Source: Candidatus Hydrogenedentota bacterium
Lineage (GTDB): Bacteria; Hydrogenedentota; Hydrogenedentia; Hydrogenedentales; CAILVY01
Direction of reading: 5' to 3'
Assembly: GCA_029565395.1 (NCBI GenBank)
Contig: JAKQOG010000119.1
Location: forward strand, 1-64,000
DNA length: 64,000 bases
Below the pieces are notes generated by a model. The model ran no database searches and was not told where the DNA came from. It saw only the letters and a program-made list of their open reading frames with translations. The position numbers were made by a program, and so were the translations under genes. Shown here piece by piece: positions 1 to 8,900 of the stretch (its first letter is position 1; every line of letters starts with the position of its first letter).

Positions 1-1
1 C

Positions 2-451
2 CCCTGCGGCGATGACCGGTATTACAACAACATATTCACCGGCAGGGCCAACATGCAGGCCTATGATAAAGCGCGCATGCCCGTCACCATGGAAGGCAAC
101 GTCTTTCTTCGCGGCGCAAAGCCCTGCAAACACGAAAGCAACCCACTGCTTAAACCGGACGTCGATCCGGCCATCAAGCTGATGGAGCAATCCGGGGCAT
201 TCCAACTCGAACTCAACTTCGATCCTGCCTGGGCCGCGGAACGCACCCGGAAACTCGTCACCACCGAACTCCTGGACAGAGCCAAAATTCCCGATCTCCC
301 TTACGAAACCCGCGATGGCACACCGCTGTGCATCGATACCGACTATTTCGGCGCGAAACGGAACGCCCAAAACCCGTTCCCCGGGCCTTTTGAACTTTCG
401 GAGAGAAAGAATCAGATTTTGAATGTCTGGCCGGTTCACATGGCACAGTGA
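2..451 (+). CDS. C-terminal part of a probable right-handed parallel beta-helix protein (5' end cut by window)
   Basis: The frame is open from base 2 without a stop, so the internal ATG at 53 is probably not the real start and the gene begins outside the window. The visible 149 residues contain a YYNNIFTG-type segment followed by a GNVFLRGAKP segment. Such strings are common in secreted parallel beta-helix (pectate-lyase-like) proteins, where asparagine-rich turns stack. No catalytic residues can be assigned from this end fragment. A perfect 7-bp hairpin lies 12 bases after the stop and may end the transcript. The beta-helix call is a family impression and not a proven assignment; that the frame is real coding sequence is much safer. 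Confidence 0.55.
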   Translation, partial: PCGDDRYYNNIFTGRANMQAYDKARMPVTMEGNVFLRGAKPCKHESNPLLKPDVDPAIKLMEQSGAFQLELNFDPAWAAERTRKLVTTELLDRAKIPDLPYETRDGTPLCIDTDYFGAKRNAQNPFPGPFELSERKNQILNVWPVHMAQ

Positions 452-463
452 AGAAATTAGTAG

Positions 464-482
464 CTCCGAAATCTGTTCGGAG
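464..482 (+). terminator. Hairpin after the beta-helix gene
   Basis: CTCCGAA and TTCGGAG form a perfect 7-bp stem around a 5-base loop, 12 bases after the stop at 451. There is no clear T-run, so it may be a weak terminator or an mRNA 3'-end stabiliser. Confidence 0.4.
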
Positions 483-529
483 ATGAACTAGCCATACCTT
501 CTCTGATGGACGATCTTCTCATTTATAAT

Positions 530-549
530 CGCCCATTTGGATATGGGCG
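530..549. other. Second perfect hairpin in the 452-673 intergenic gap
   Basis: CGCCCAT and ATGGGCG form a perfect 7-bp stem with a 6-base loop, upstream of the FG-GAP gene. It could sit in that gene's 5' leader or be a regulator-binding dyad. No promoter consensus stands out around it. Confidence 0.35.
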
Positions 550-673
550 TTACTACCGGAGGCTTTTAAAAGATGCAGGGGTGAATTTGCTTTAGAGGGA
601 GGGGGTGGTCTAGCCTTTGGCAGGGAGAATTTGCGCGGGTATATGCGGTAATGGAAAGGTTTTGATTGTGTTC

Positions 674-2596
674 ATGCGTGTGACGGGAATTGTATTGGTT
701 GCAGTGTCGTGTGTAACGTATGCGGAGGAGGGGGAGTCAGCGCTGGAGCGTGTTCTGTTTAATAATGAGGGGCTGGTGGTAGATCTTGCGGTGGGGTTGT
801 GGGCGCAACCGTTCCCTGTGGAGTATGAAGGACCGGGTAAAAATGCGCTGCTGGTCGCGACGTCAGATGTGCCGTTCAACGGGATCTATTTGTTTGAGCC
901 GGAGCGGGGGCAAGAGGGGCCGATGCCGGTGTTCGCACCAGGGCGCCGGCTCGCGGAGGGAATGCATAATCTGTCGTGTTCGTATATGGACGGCAAGTGG
1001 CTGCTGACGAGTCCCGGGCAAATGTATCCGGAGTTTATGCAGACACAGTTTCAAAACCCGGTGGCGATTCCGCTGAAGAAGATGGTGTATGCGGGACGCG
1101 CGAATCAGTGGCGGTTTTTCGATTATAACGGCGATGGGGCATCGGATTTGATCCTGGGGGTAAGCGATTGGCGGGACTACGGCTGGGACAATGCGTTCAA
1201 TGAAAAAGGCGAATGGACGCATGGGCCGCTGCACGGGTATGTATACGTGGCGCGCAACAAGGGCAGCAATGCCGCTCCGAAGTATAAGAAGCCGGTGAAG
1301 GTGAGAACGGGGTGGAAGAAGGTGGATGTCTTTGGCGCCCCGTCGCCCAACTTCGCCGACTTTGACGGCGATGGCGATCTTGACCTTGTCTGTGGGGAGT
1401 TTTTGGACAAGCTGACGTATTTCGAGAATGTGGGAAAGCGGTGCAAGCCGCGCTATGCAAAGGGACGTTATCTCACGTATCAGGGCGAGATCATTCGCAT
1501 GGAACTCGAAATGCTGCAAGTGACCGCGTTCGATTGGGACAAGGACGGGCGCACGGACCTGATTGTGGGGCAGGAGGACGGGCGCGTGGCGTTCATGAAG
1601 AACACGGGGGACGTGGCGGAGGGCATGCCGCAGTTTTTGCCGCCGGTGTTTTTTCAGCAACGCGCGGAATATCTAAAGGTGGGCGTATTGGCGACGCCCT
1701 TCAGCATGGATTGGGATAATGACGGGGACAGCGACCTTATCGTGGGGGACACGGCGGGCTTTATCAACTTTGTGGAGAACCTCGGGGGAGGCGCACAACC
1801 GAAATGGGCCGCGCCGGTGCACCTAAAAGCAGGTGGCGGGATTATCCGGATTCAGGCCGGCCCGAACGGTTCGATTCAAGGTCCGGCGGAGGCGAAGTGG
1901 GGATACACCGTCTGCAATGTGGCGGATTGGGATCATGACGGATTAAAGGACATCGTCATTAACAGCATTTGGGGTGAAGTGCTCTGGTATCGCAATGCGG
2001 GAACGAGCAACGTGCCCGCACTGGAGAAAGCGCGTCCGATCGAGGTTGCGTGGGAAGGTCCAACACCGAAACCAGCGTGGTGCTGGTGGCAGCCGAAAGG
2101 AAAGCAGTTGGTGACGCAATGGCGAACCACGCCCGCGGTAATTGATTGGAACCGGGACGGTTTGAACGATTTGGTCATGCTCGACACCAAGGGGTATCTT
2201 GCTTTCTTCGAGCGCAAAAAAGTAGAAGATCGCCTCATCCTTTTGCCCGGAAAACGTATTTTCAAAGATGAAAAAGGGAAATCGCTGCGCTTGAACAACA
2301 AAATCGCGGGAAAGAGCGGACGCCGCAAATTCACCTTCGCCGACTGGGACCTTGACGGGAAAATGGATATTTTGATTAACGGCGAGAACATCGATTTCCT
2401 ACGCAACATTGGCGAAGGGGACTTTCCCGCTCAATTTAAGAACGAAGGGCCGGTGGATTCCCGGGAACTCGCGGGGCACGACACGTGTCCCACGGTCGTG
2501 GATTGGGACGGAAACTCCGTGCCCGATCTGCTCATCGGCGCGGAAGATGGTTGTTTTTACTTTATGAAAAATCCGCACCAGAAAGAAATATCGTGA
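674..2596 (+). CDS. Secreted FG-GAP/VCBS repeat (beta-propeller) protein
   Basis: The start MRVTGIVLVAVSCVTYAEE reads as a short signal peptide. The ORF track uses TTG 617, but GTG 668 (GGAAAGG 8 bases upstream) or ATG 674 give a normal signal peptide; I use 674 and cannot exclude 668. At least seven calcium-loop repeats of the type DxDxDGxxDLIVG follow, for example DFDGDGDLDLVCG, DWDKDGRTDLIVG, DWDNDGDSDLIVG and DWDHDGLKDIVI. They are spaced 50-100 residues apart through the whole 640-residue protein, as in integrin-alpha-like propellers. No enzymatic domain is visible. The likely role is extracellular binding of a glycan or protein, with the loops coordinating calcium. It appears to stand alone, with a convergent gene downstream. 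Confidence 0.85.
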   Translation: MRVTGIVLVAVSCVTYAEEGESALERVLFNNEGLVVDLAVGLWAQPFPVEYEGPGKNALLVATSDVPFNGIYLFEPERGQEGPMPVFAPGRRLAEGMHNLSCSYMDGKWLLTSPGQMYPEFMQTQFQNPVAIPLKKMVYAGRANQWRFFDYNGDGASDLILGVSDWRDYGWDNAFNEKGEWTHGPLHGYVYVARNKGSNAAPKYKKPVKVRTGWKKVDVFGAPSPNFADFDGDGDLDLVCGEFLDKLTYFENVGKRCKPRYAKGRYLTYQGEIIRMELEMLQVTAFDWDKDGRTDLIVGQEDGRVAFMKNTGDVAEGMPQFLPPVFFQQRAEYLKVGVLATPFSMDWDNDGDSDLIVGDTAGFINFVENLGGGAQPKWAAPVHLKAGGGIIRIQAGPNGSIQGPAEAKWGYTVCNVADWDHDGLKDIVINSIWGEVLWYRNAGTSNVPALEKARPIEVAWEGPTPKPAWCWWQPKGKQLVTQWRTTPAVIDWNRDGLNDLVMLDTKGYLAFFERKKVEDRLILLPGKRIFKDEKGKSLRLNNKIAGKSGRRKFTFADWDLDGKMDILINGENIDFLRNIGEGDFPAQFKNEGPVDSRELAGHDTCPTVVDWDGNSVPDLLIGAEDGCFYFMKNPHQKEIS

Positions 2597-2634
2597 TGGT
2601 TATGATTTCCCTGGTGGAACGGTCTGAGACAGCA

Positions 2635-3285
2635 CTAGATTAACGAACCTTCTTTCTCCCTGCACAGAAAATGGTGGAGGCCGGTTCCGGCATATTCACC
2701 CACCTTGGCTAATAAAGCCGTCTGTTTATTGTCGACTTTCACGCCGGTCTTGGTATAGAGATCCAGCACCGCTATCACCTGGCCCTGATGCTTAAGCGGG
2801 ATCACATAATGCCCATGGGTCTGCATACCCAGCCACTGGGTGTCATGCCGGGAATCGGTAAAACAATCTTCACACACCAACACTTGGCCCGATTGTGCCG
2901 CACGGCCGCACAGGCATTTCCCCAGCGGCACGAATGCTTCGTCATCCAGAAAATCCTGACTGAACTGTCCGCGTGTTTTTATGAGCCGAATCCCGCCGGC
3001 AGAGTGATCCATCAGGAAAAGAATCGCTTTGCCCTCTGGATTGCACCCGATAAATCTGGCTAAAAAATCCAATGCGTTGCTAATCAATTCTTCCAGAGAA
3101 CGCGGTAGCTGTGCGAGCGCTTCCAGGGCGTTTACCTGATTGCGGTTTTCAGCATGGTGGAACGCCGCAGCGGTGATAAGGATGTGAGCATTGCAAAAAC
3201 TGCATTTCCCCTTTTTCCCGATATGTTTTACGGATATCTTCAAGATATGCCCACAAGAGGGACACGGAAAATCGGTCATGCTCAT
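2635..3285 (-). CDS. Zinc-ribbon plus GAF-domain sensor protein
   Basis: ATG 3285 is preferred over the listed TTG because AGAGG lies 6 bases upstream of it. Residues 1-40 hold a CPSCG...CSFC zinc ribbon of the kind that opens many planctomycete-type cytoplasmic proteins. Residues about 60-205 form a GAF domain (GKAILFLMD, PLGKCLCGRAA, HYVIPLKHQGQVIAVLDLY). The GAF part carries a CLCG pair and a later CEDC pair, a pattern seen in GAF domains that begin redox or ligand sensing. There is no kinase, cyclase or DNA-binding output domain, so it is probably an accessory input protein acting through contacts. It is convergent with the FG-GAP gene. The ligand is unknown. Confidence 0.75.
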   Translation of the reverse strand: MSMTDFPCPSCGHILKISVKHIGKKGKCSFCNAHILITAAAFHHAENRNQVNALEALAQLPRSLEELISNALDFLARFIGCNPEGKAILFLMDHSAGGIRLIKTRGQFSQDFLDDEAFVPLGKCLCGRAAQSGQVLVCEDCFTDSRHDTQWLGMQTHGHYVIPLKHQGQVIAVLDLYTKTGVKVDNKQTALLAKVGEYAGTGLHHFLCREKEGSLI

Positions 3286-3519
3286 GAACAACCTCTACAC
3301 ATGCTGAAATCATTTAATCTGCGTATTGCACATTTTTGACTTTGTTTCTTTAAAAAAAATAATTCTTTTCAATTCAAACAGTGGAAAAGTATGTTTTATT
3401 CCTGTGCTGAAAATTTGATAGCTCCCATCGGCGGGCCATACACAAAACCATTGCTAGTATGAAAACAACTCTGTTTTCGAGTTAAGATGGTCCGCATTAT
3501 GGATTCCAAGGAACCAAGC

Positions 3520-4236
3520 ATGGATAAACCACTAACACCAGCAGTTACACACGATACCTTTTCACGCGCGTTTTTTTGGGGCGTGCCATTCACCGTCCCA
3601 ATAATTGTGGCGGGTCTCACTTCGCTCTTTTACCCTGTGTGCCCGCCCCGGATGATTTGGCTTCCCCTCATCCTCGTCTACTGGGCAACGATCTGGACCT
3701 ATACTGTGATATATCGCATGAAGCGGGGCGGGGTGTTCACTGAAGAACGCTTCAAACTAACCTTGAAGTTGCAGGGCAAACACCTCCCGCTGCAGTATCT
3801 TCTAATCTATGGCCCGCTCGTGTACGCCATCCCGCTTTTTATCATCAATTTTTCCGCGAAACTCTCAGCGGCCATGTATGCGGCGATCATTCTTGCTTCA
3901 CTCATTAATGGATTTTCAGAGGAAGTGTATTGGCGGGCCTGTCTAGACGATGCGGGAAAAAATGCAGGAGTGCCGGAAAGGAAACGACTGGCCTTCGCAC
4001 CAGTCGCCTTCGCCCTCTGGCACACGGCATTTGTGATCCACTTCTATCCATGGAACCGGACATGGTGGGCGGCATGGGCCGGGATCATGGCGATGACATG
4101 GGTCAGCGGTCTGGTCTGGCTTTGGGTAATGCACCGATCAGGACGCCTCGTTCCGCAATGTGTATATCACGCCAGCGCCAACTTTCTTAATGTTTTCCCG
4201 ATGCTCCTGATCAACGTGCTGCATGTCTCCTTTTAA
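3520..4236 (+). CDS. CPBP-family intramembrane glutamic endopeptidase
   Basis: This is a polytopic membrane protein of about 238 residues with roughly seven hydrophobic segments. The CPBP/Abi signature is complete: EEVYWR (about residues 134-139), FALWHTAF with the second-motif histidine, and YHASAN near the end. The catalytic glutamates and histidines of the family are therefore present. ATG 3520 is preferred because AAGGA sits 8 bases upstream; ATG 3487 and 3499 are in-frame alternatives. Relatives process prenylated proteins, give bacteriocin self-immunity or, in the myxosortase group, cleave C-terminal sorting tails with a GC motif. The M4 protease at 31316-34981 has such a tail, so a sorting role is possible but unproven. 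The gene is not in an obvious operon. Confidence 0.85.
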   Translation: MDKPLTPAVTHDTFSRAFFWGVPFTVPIIVAGLTSLFYPVCPPRMIWLPLILVYWATIWTYTVIYRMKRGGVFTEERFKLTLKLQGKHLPLQYLLIYGPLVYAIPLFIINFSAKLSAAMYAAIILASLINGFSEEVYWRACLDDAGKNAGVPERKRLAFAPVAFALWHTAFVIHFYPWNRTWWAAWAGIMAMTWVSGLVWLWVMHRSGRLVPQCVYHASANFLNVFPMLLINVLHVSF

Positions 4237-4323
4237 GCACTCCTTCTATCGCAGCGCCGATGCTCATCATGCTACAATGCGGCGGGTTAAGTTCGGAGAG
4301 GACGAAAACGAGAGGAAACCATT

Positions 4324-5625
4324 ATGGCACGAAGCATGGATCGCAGACATTTTCTGAAGATGGCGGCAGCAGGCGCAATGGCAGGGCCACTTTGGGCCAC
4401 AGGCTGTACCACCACGAAAAAACCGGCGCCCCGCCCCGCGCCAAGCGAGCGCGTGGTCTTGGGCGCAATTGGCCTGGGCTGGCAAGGTCCGGAAAACTTG
4501 GGCAAGTTTCTCTCGTTTAACGATGTGCAGGTGGTTGCCCTCTGCGATGTGGATACGAACCATCTCGCTAAAGTAAAGGGAACTGTGGACCGCACTTACG
4601 GTAATACCGATTGTGCAGTCTATAACAATTTCGAAGAGCTGCTCGCCCGGACCGATCTCGATGCCGTGAGCATCGCGCTTCCGGATCACTGGCATGCCAT
4701 TCCCGCTATTGCCGCGGCCAACAAAGGCCTCGATATTTATGGCGAAAAGCCCATCTCACACCTCCTGCTGGAAGGCCGTGCGATGGTAAACGCCGTGGAG
4801 AAAAACAAACGCATCTGGCAGACGGGTAGTTGGCAGCGCAGCGTGGCGGATTTTCACAAAGCCGCGGAATTGGTGCGCAACGGGCGCATCGGTAAAGTAA
4901 AGTATTGCGAAGTTGGGCTGTTCGCCGGATATGACGATTATGCCGGCACAAAAGACCAAACGGCCTATTGCCCACCCCCGCCGGAACTCGATTACGACCG
5001 GTGGCTCGGCCCTGCGCCGGAACATCCCTATTGCCCTGCGCGGATTCACAAGAACTGGCGCTGGGTCATGGCATACGGCGGCGGCCGTATCATGGATTGG
5101 GTCGGCCACCATCTCGACATCGCGCATTGGGGGCTCGGTCTCGACCGCACCGGACCGATCGCTGTCGAAGGCACGGGCGTTATTCCTCCATCGGACGGCG
5201 TCTGGGACGCACCGCCGGAATACGATTGCGTAGCCACCTACGAAGATGGCCTGCAAATCCACATCAGTAGCAAATTTCCTGGCGGCGCGAAATGGTATGG
5301 CGAGCACGGATGGATTCATGTGGACCGGGGAATTCTCGAAGCCGAACCGAAGTCTATTCTCGATGAGGCCATCGGAGAAAATGAAATTCATCTCTATACG
5401 TGCCGCGATCACTTCCGTAACTTTATCGACTGTGTCAAAACGCGCAAAGAAACCATTGCCCCCGCCGAGGTCGCGCACCGCAGCGCCTCGGTCGGCCATC
5501 TCTGCAATATAGCGCTGTACACGGGCCGAAAAATCCGGTGGGATTCTGAAAATGAACAAATCTTAAATGATGCCGCCGCAACAGACATGCTTTCCCCCAA
5601 CTACCGTGCGCCCTGGAAACTGTAA
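4324..5625 (+). CDS. Tat/lipobox Gfo/Idh/MocA-family oxidoreductase
   Basis: The N-terminus MDRRHFLKMAAAGAMAG is a twin-arginine signal and is followed by WATGC, which could be a lipobox. Export and lipid anchoring are therefore plausible. A Rossmann fold starts at VVLGAIGLGWQG (about residue 40), an NAD-binding GxGxxG variant. The family's EKP motif (GEKPISH) and the downstream alpha/beta domain with HWHAIP and GGRIMDWVGHHLD are present. Members oxidise or reduce sugars and inositols with NAD(P); some exported relatives (GH109) cleave glycosides by an NAD-dependent redox route. The substrate cannot be read from the sequence. GAGGAAA lies just upstream of the ATG. The neighbouring genes give no firm pathway. 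Confidence 0.9.
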   Translation: MARSMDRRHFLKMAAAGAMAGPLWATGCTTTKKPAPRPAPSERVVLGAIGLGWQGPENLGKFLSFNDVQVVALCDVDTNHLAKVKGTVDRTYGNTDCAVYNNFEELLARTDLDAVSIALPDHWHAIPAIAAANKGLDIYGEKPISHLLLEGRAMVNAVEKNKRIWQTGSWQRSVADFHKAAELVRNGRIGKVKYCEVGLFAGYDDYAGTKDQTAYCPPPPELDYDRWLGPAPEHPYCPARIHKNWRWVMAYGGGRIMDWVGHHLDIAHWGLGLDRTGPIAVEGTGVIPPSDGVWDAPPEYDCVATYEDGLQIHISSKFPGGAKWYGEHGWIHVDRGILEAEPKSILDEAIGENEIHLYTCRDHFRNFIDCVKTRKETIAPAEVAHRSASVGHLCNIALYTGRKIRWDSENEQILNDAAATDMLSPNYRAPWKL

Positions 5626-5787
5626 CGGCTGTATGCATTCACAATACGTGCTTCCTTTTAGCAGACAAAGCCATAGTAGATGTGTAGTAAAAAAATTCCC
5701 GTTTTATTGTCAGAAATATCTTTTTGACATGTATTTTCGAGTGAAGACAGCGGTTCACGCGCAAAAGCAGACATCGAAAAACATTTT

Positions 5788-5816
5788 TTGACAGAATTTT
5801 TTACTTGAACGATAAT
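5788..5816 (+). promoter_or_regulatory. Strong sigma70-type promoter for the InlB/PASTA protein gene
   Basis: TTGACA (5788-5793), a 17-base spacer, then GATAAT (5811-5816). It lies 85 bases upstream of the chosen start at 5901 in an AT-rich gap. Confidence 0.7.
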
Positions 5817-5900
5817 AAAGTTAATGGCTAGTTGGCAAGAGAAATGCGCGGTATTCATCATCATGGAATTCATGCCAATATCATCTCAGGAGTGAATGCA

Positions 5901-8900
5901 ATGTCAACACAAAGAATGAGTGTTATGGTTGCAACCATACTTGTCGCCATGGGAAGCGCCATTGGATTCGCAGGTGCGGAAAACCCAGTCACGGTTCAGA
6001 AAGAATCCGTGGAAACCCTCTCGCATCAAGGAAAGCTCAGGGCCGTGGTGCCGAACGAGGAAACAGTCACCCTCACCATTGCCGTCACAGGTACAGGCTC
6101 CACCGCGCCTGAACCTGGAGCATATGAATATTCCGTAGGACAAATGATTAGTATCAACGCAGTGCCAACCAGCGGCAGCGGATGGGCTTTCGATCATTGG
6201 GAAGGCGATATAGGAAGTGCTGATCCCGGCTCTATCAACATAACCATAACGATGGACCAGAACAAAACGGTTACGGCCGTCTTCTTGGAAGCGGACTGGA
6301 CGTTAACCCTCCAGAAAACGGGGAATGGAGAAACTTATCCTGTTTCCGGCGAATATGCCTTTTTCGATGGCGACACGGTCAATGTCAATGCCAATATCAT
6401 CGCGGATGGCGATGCCTTCGACCAATGGACCGGCGACCTAATGAACGGCACGGATGCGCAAAACGCCTATCAAGAGGTGACTATGGACCAGAATCGCAGC
6501 CTCACCGCGCAATTCGTTCCTGGCGACTGGACCCTCACCATCAGCACGGCAGGTTCGGGCATTGGAAACATCAGTCCGGGAATCGGAGTTTTTTCCTATC
6601 TGGCCGGCCGCACGGCCTTCGTCAATGCCAACACCTCTTCCGAAAACTATTTTGCCGGATGGACCGGCGATGTGACGACGTATAACCCATCTCTCAATAT
6701 CACCATGGAAGGCAATAAGGCCATCACGGCGAATTATGCGGAATCAGGCTATGCACTCACGGTGGCGTCGGAAGGGCAAGGCTGGGTTGATCCAACGGGC
6801 GCCTTCTACCTGGCCAGTAATACGGAACCCATTTTACGGGCTTATCCAGCATTCGGCTATATGTTTTCCGAATGGACCGGGGACCTCCCCACGGGCGCCG
6901 ATGCCGGTAATCCAGAATTGCCCGTGTTAATGGATCAAGATCGGAGCCTGACCGCCCATTTCGTCCAAATAACCTATACGCTCACCCTTATCCTTGAAGG
7001 AGAAGGAACTACCACCCCCCCAAGCGCCCCGGATCCTGGTTTTCAGTATGAATACACGCCAGGGGATCTCGTTGAGATTGAAGCCTCTCTGGGAACGGAT
7101 GGCTGGGCTTTTAGCCACTGGACCGGTGACATTGGCGGCAATAGCTCTGCCAGCCGGAGCCTGAGCATCGCCATGGACCAAAACCGAACCATCACTGTAC
7201 ATTATGTCCCCGCAGACTGGACTCTCACAATTGGTTTCACGGGAGATGGAGATACATGGCCTGCGCCTGGCAGCTACGGATTCATCAATGGTTCCTATCA
7301 ACGTATCCTGCCGATCCTTCATGAGGGGGGAGACGCCTTTGATCATTGGGATGGACTGCCCGCCGGACACGATCCGCTCCAGGCTGATCAGACGGTTGTG
7401 ATTTCCGGCGATTTGAACCTGACCGCAGTGTTTGTCACAGGCGATGTATTCCTGACCACGAACGTGGCCGGCGATGGAACCACAGAATATCTCTCCCATC
7501 CCGCAGGGGTGTATGCCTTCAAACAGGGACAATATGCTCCACTGGAAGTCCGTCTGGCCTCTGATTCCTTCTGGGGCGGATTTTCCGGAGATCTGAACAC
7601 CTATGATTTATCGTATTCTTTGCTTATGGACGCCGACAAGAGTGTCACCTATAATCTAGCCACCTCTGGATACCACCTTGTCGTTAATCAATCAGGGGGC
7701 GGGTCGATAAATCCATCCGGAACAATAGGGTATGCGGCCGGCGCCACACCCGCAATTCACGCCATTAATGTGGGAAACAAAGTATTCACCCAGTGGACCG
7801 GCGACCTCCCGGACGGGGTAGACCCCTCTGATCCCGATCCAGTCATCCTCATGGACCAGGACCGGACGATTACCGCCACCTTCGAGACCGGCAACTGGTA
7901 TTTGTACCTTCAGGCCATGGGAAATGGAACCACTGATCCCTCTCCGGCACAATACTGGTTTATGGATGGACAGGCCTTCGAAGTAACTGCCATCCCAGGT
8001 ACGGATGAATTCAACCATTGGATGGGGGATGTGCCGGAAGGCCAGGATCCTGCCTCCCTTACCCTTTCCGGAATTATGGATCGCAACCGGGAATTAATCG
8101 CCATATTCACCCCCAGCACGGTCACTGTGCCGGATCTGTCAGGGAAAACGGCGGATCAGGCTGCATCCATTTTAGCAGTGTTGGGCTTATCCTTGGGCGA
8201 AGTATCACAGGAATATAGCGACACAATTCCGGTAGACTATGTCATTTCTCAAACTCCCGAAGCAGGTGTCATCGTGGCATACGGCTCCACCGTGGATATC
8301 GTCGTTTCGCTGGGACACTGCTATACCCAAGTGCCGAATTTGGGCGGACTCACTCAGGAAGAAGCAGAGTCTGCATTGGAATCTGCGAGTCTGATCTTGG
8401 GCACAGTCACCCAGGAATACAATGACTTTGTGCCGGAAGGGCAAATCATCGAGCAAAACCCGGTGTACGGTTTGGTGATATTGTGTGATTCCCCGGTGAA
8501 TATCGTTATTTCGCTGGGACACTGCTATGCCCAGGTGCCTGCTCTGATTGGTCTCACGCAGGCTGAAGCGCAAACCGCACTAGAGGCGGCGAGTCTGGTG
8601 TTGGGCACAGTCACCCAGGAATACAGCGATCTCGCGCCTGAAGGACAAATCATCGGGCAAACCCCGGCGCAAGATTCAACCGTTTCGTGCGGCGATCCGG
8701 TGAATATCGTTATTTCGCTGGGACACTGCTACGCCCAAGTGCCTGCCCTGATTGGTCTCACACAGGCTGAAGCACAGGCTGCCTTGGAAGCGGCGGCTCT
8801 GGTCTTGGGTACAATAACCCAGGAATACAGCGATCTCGCGCCGGAAGGGCAAATCATCCAGCAAGACCCGGCGCAAGATTCCGTCCTTTCCTGCGGCGAC

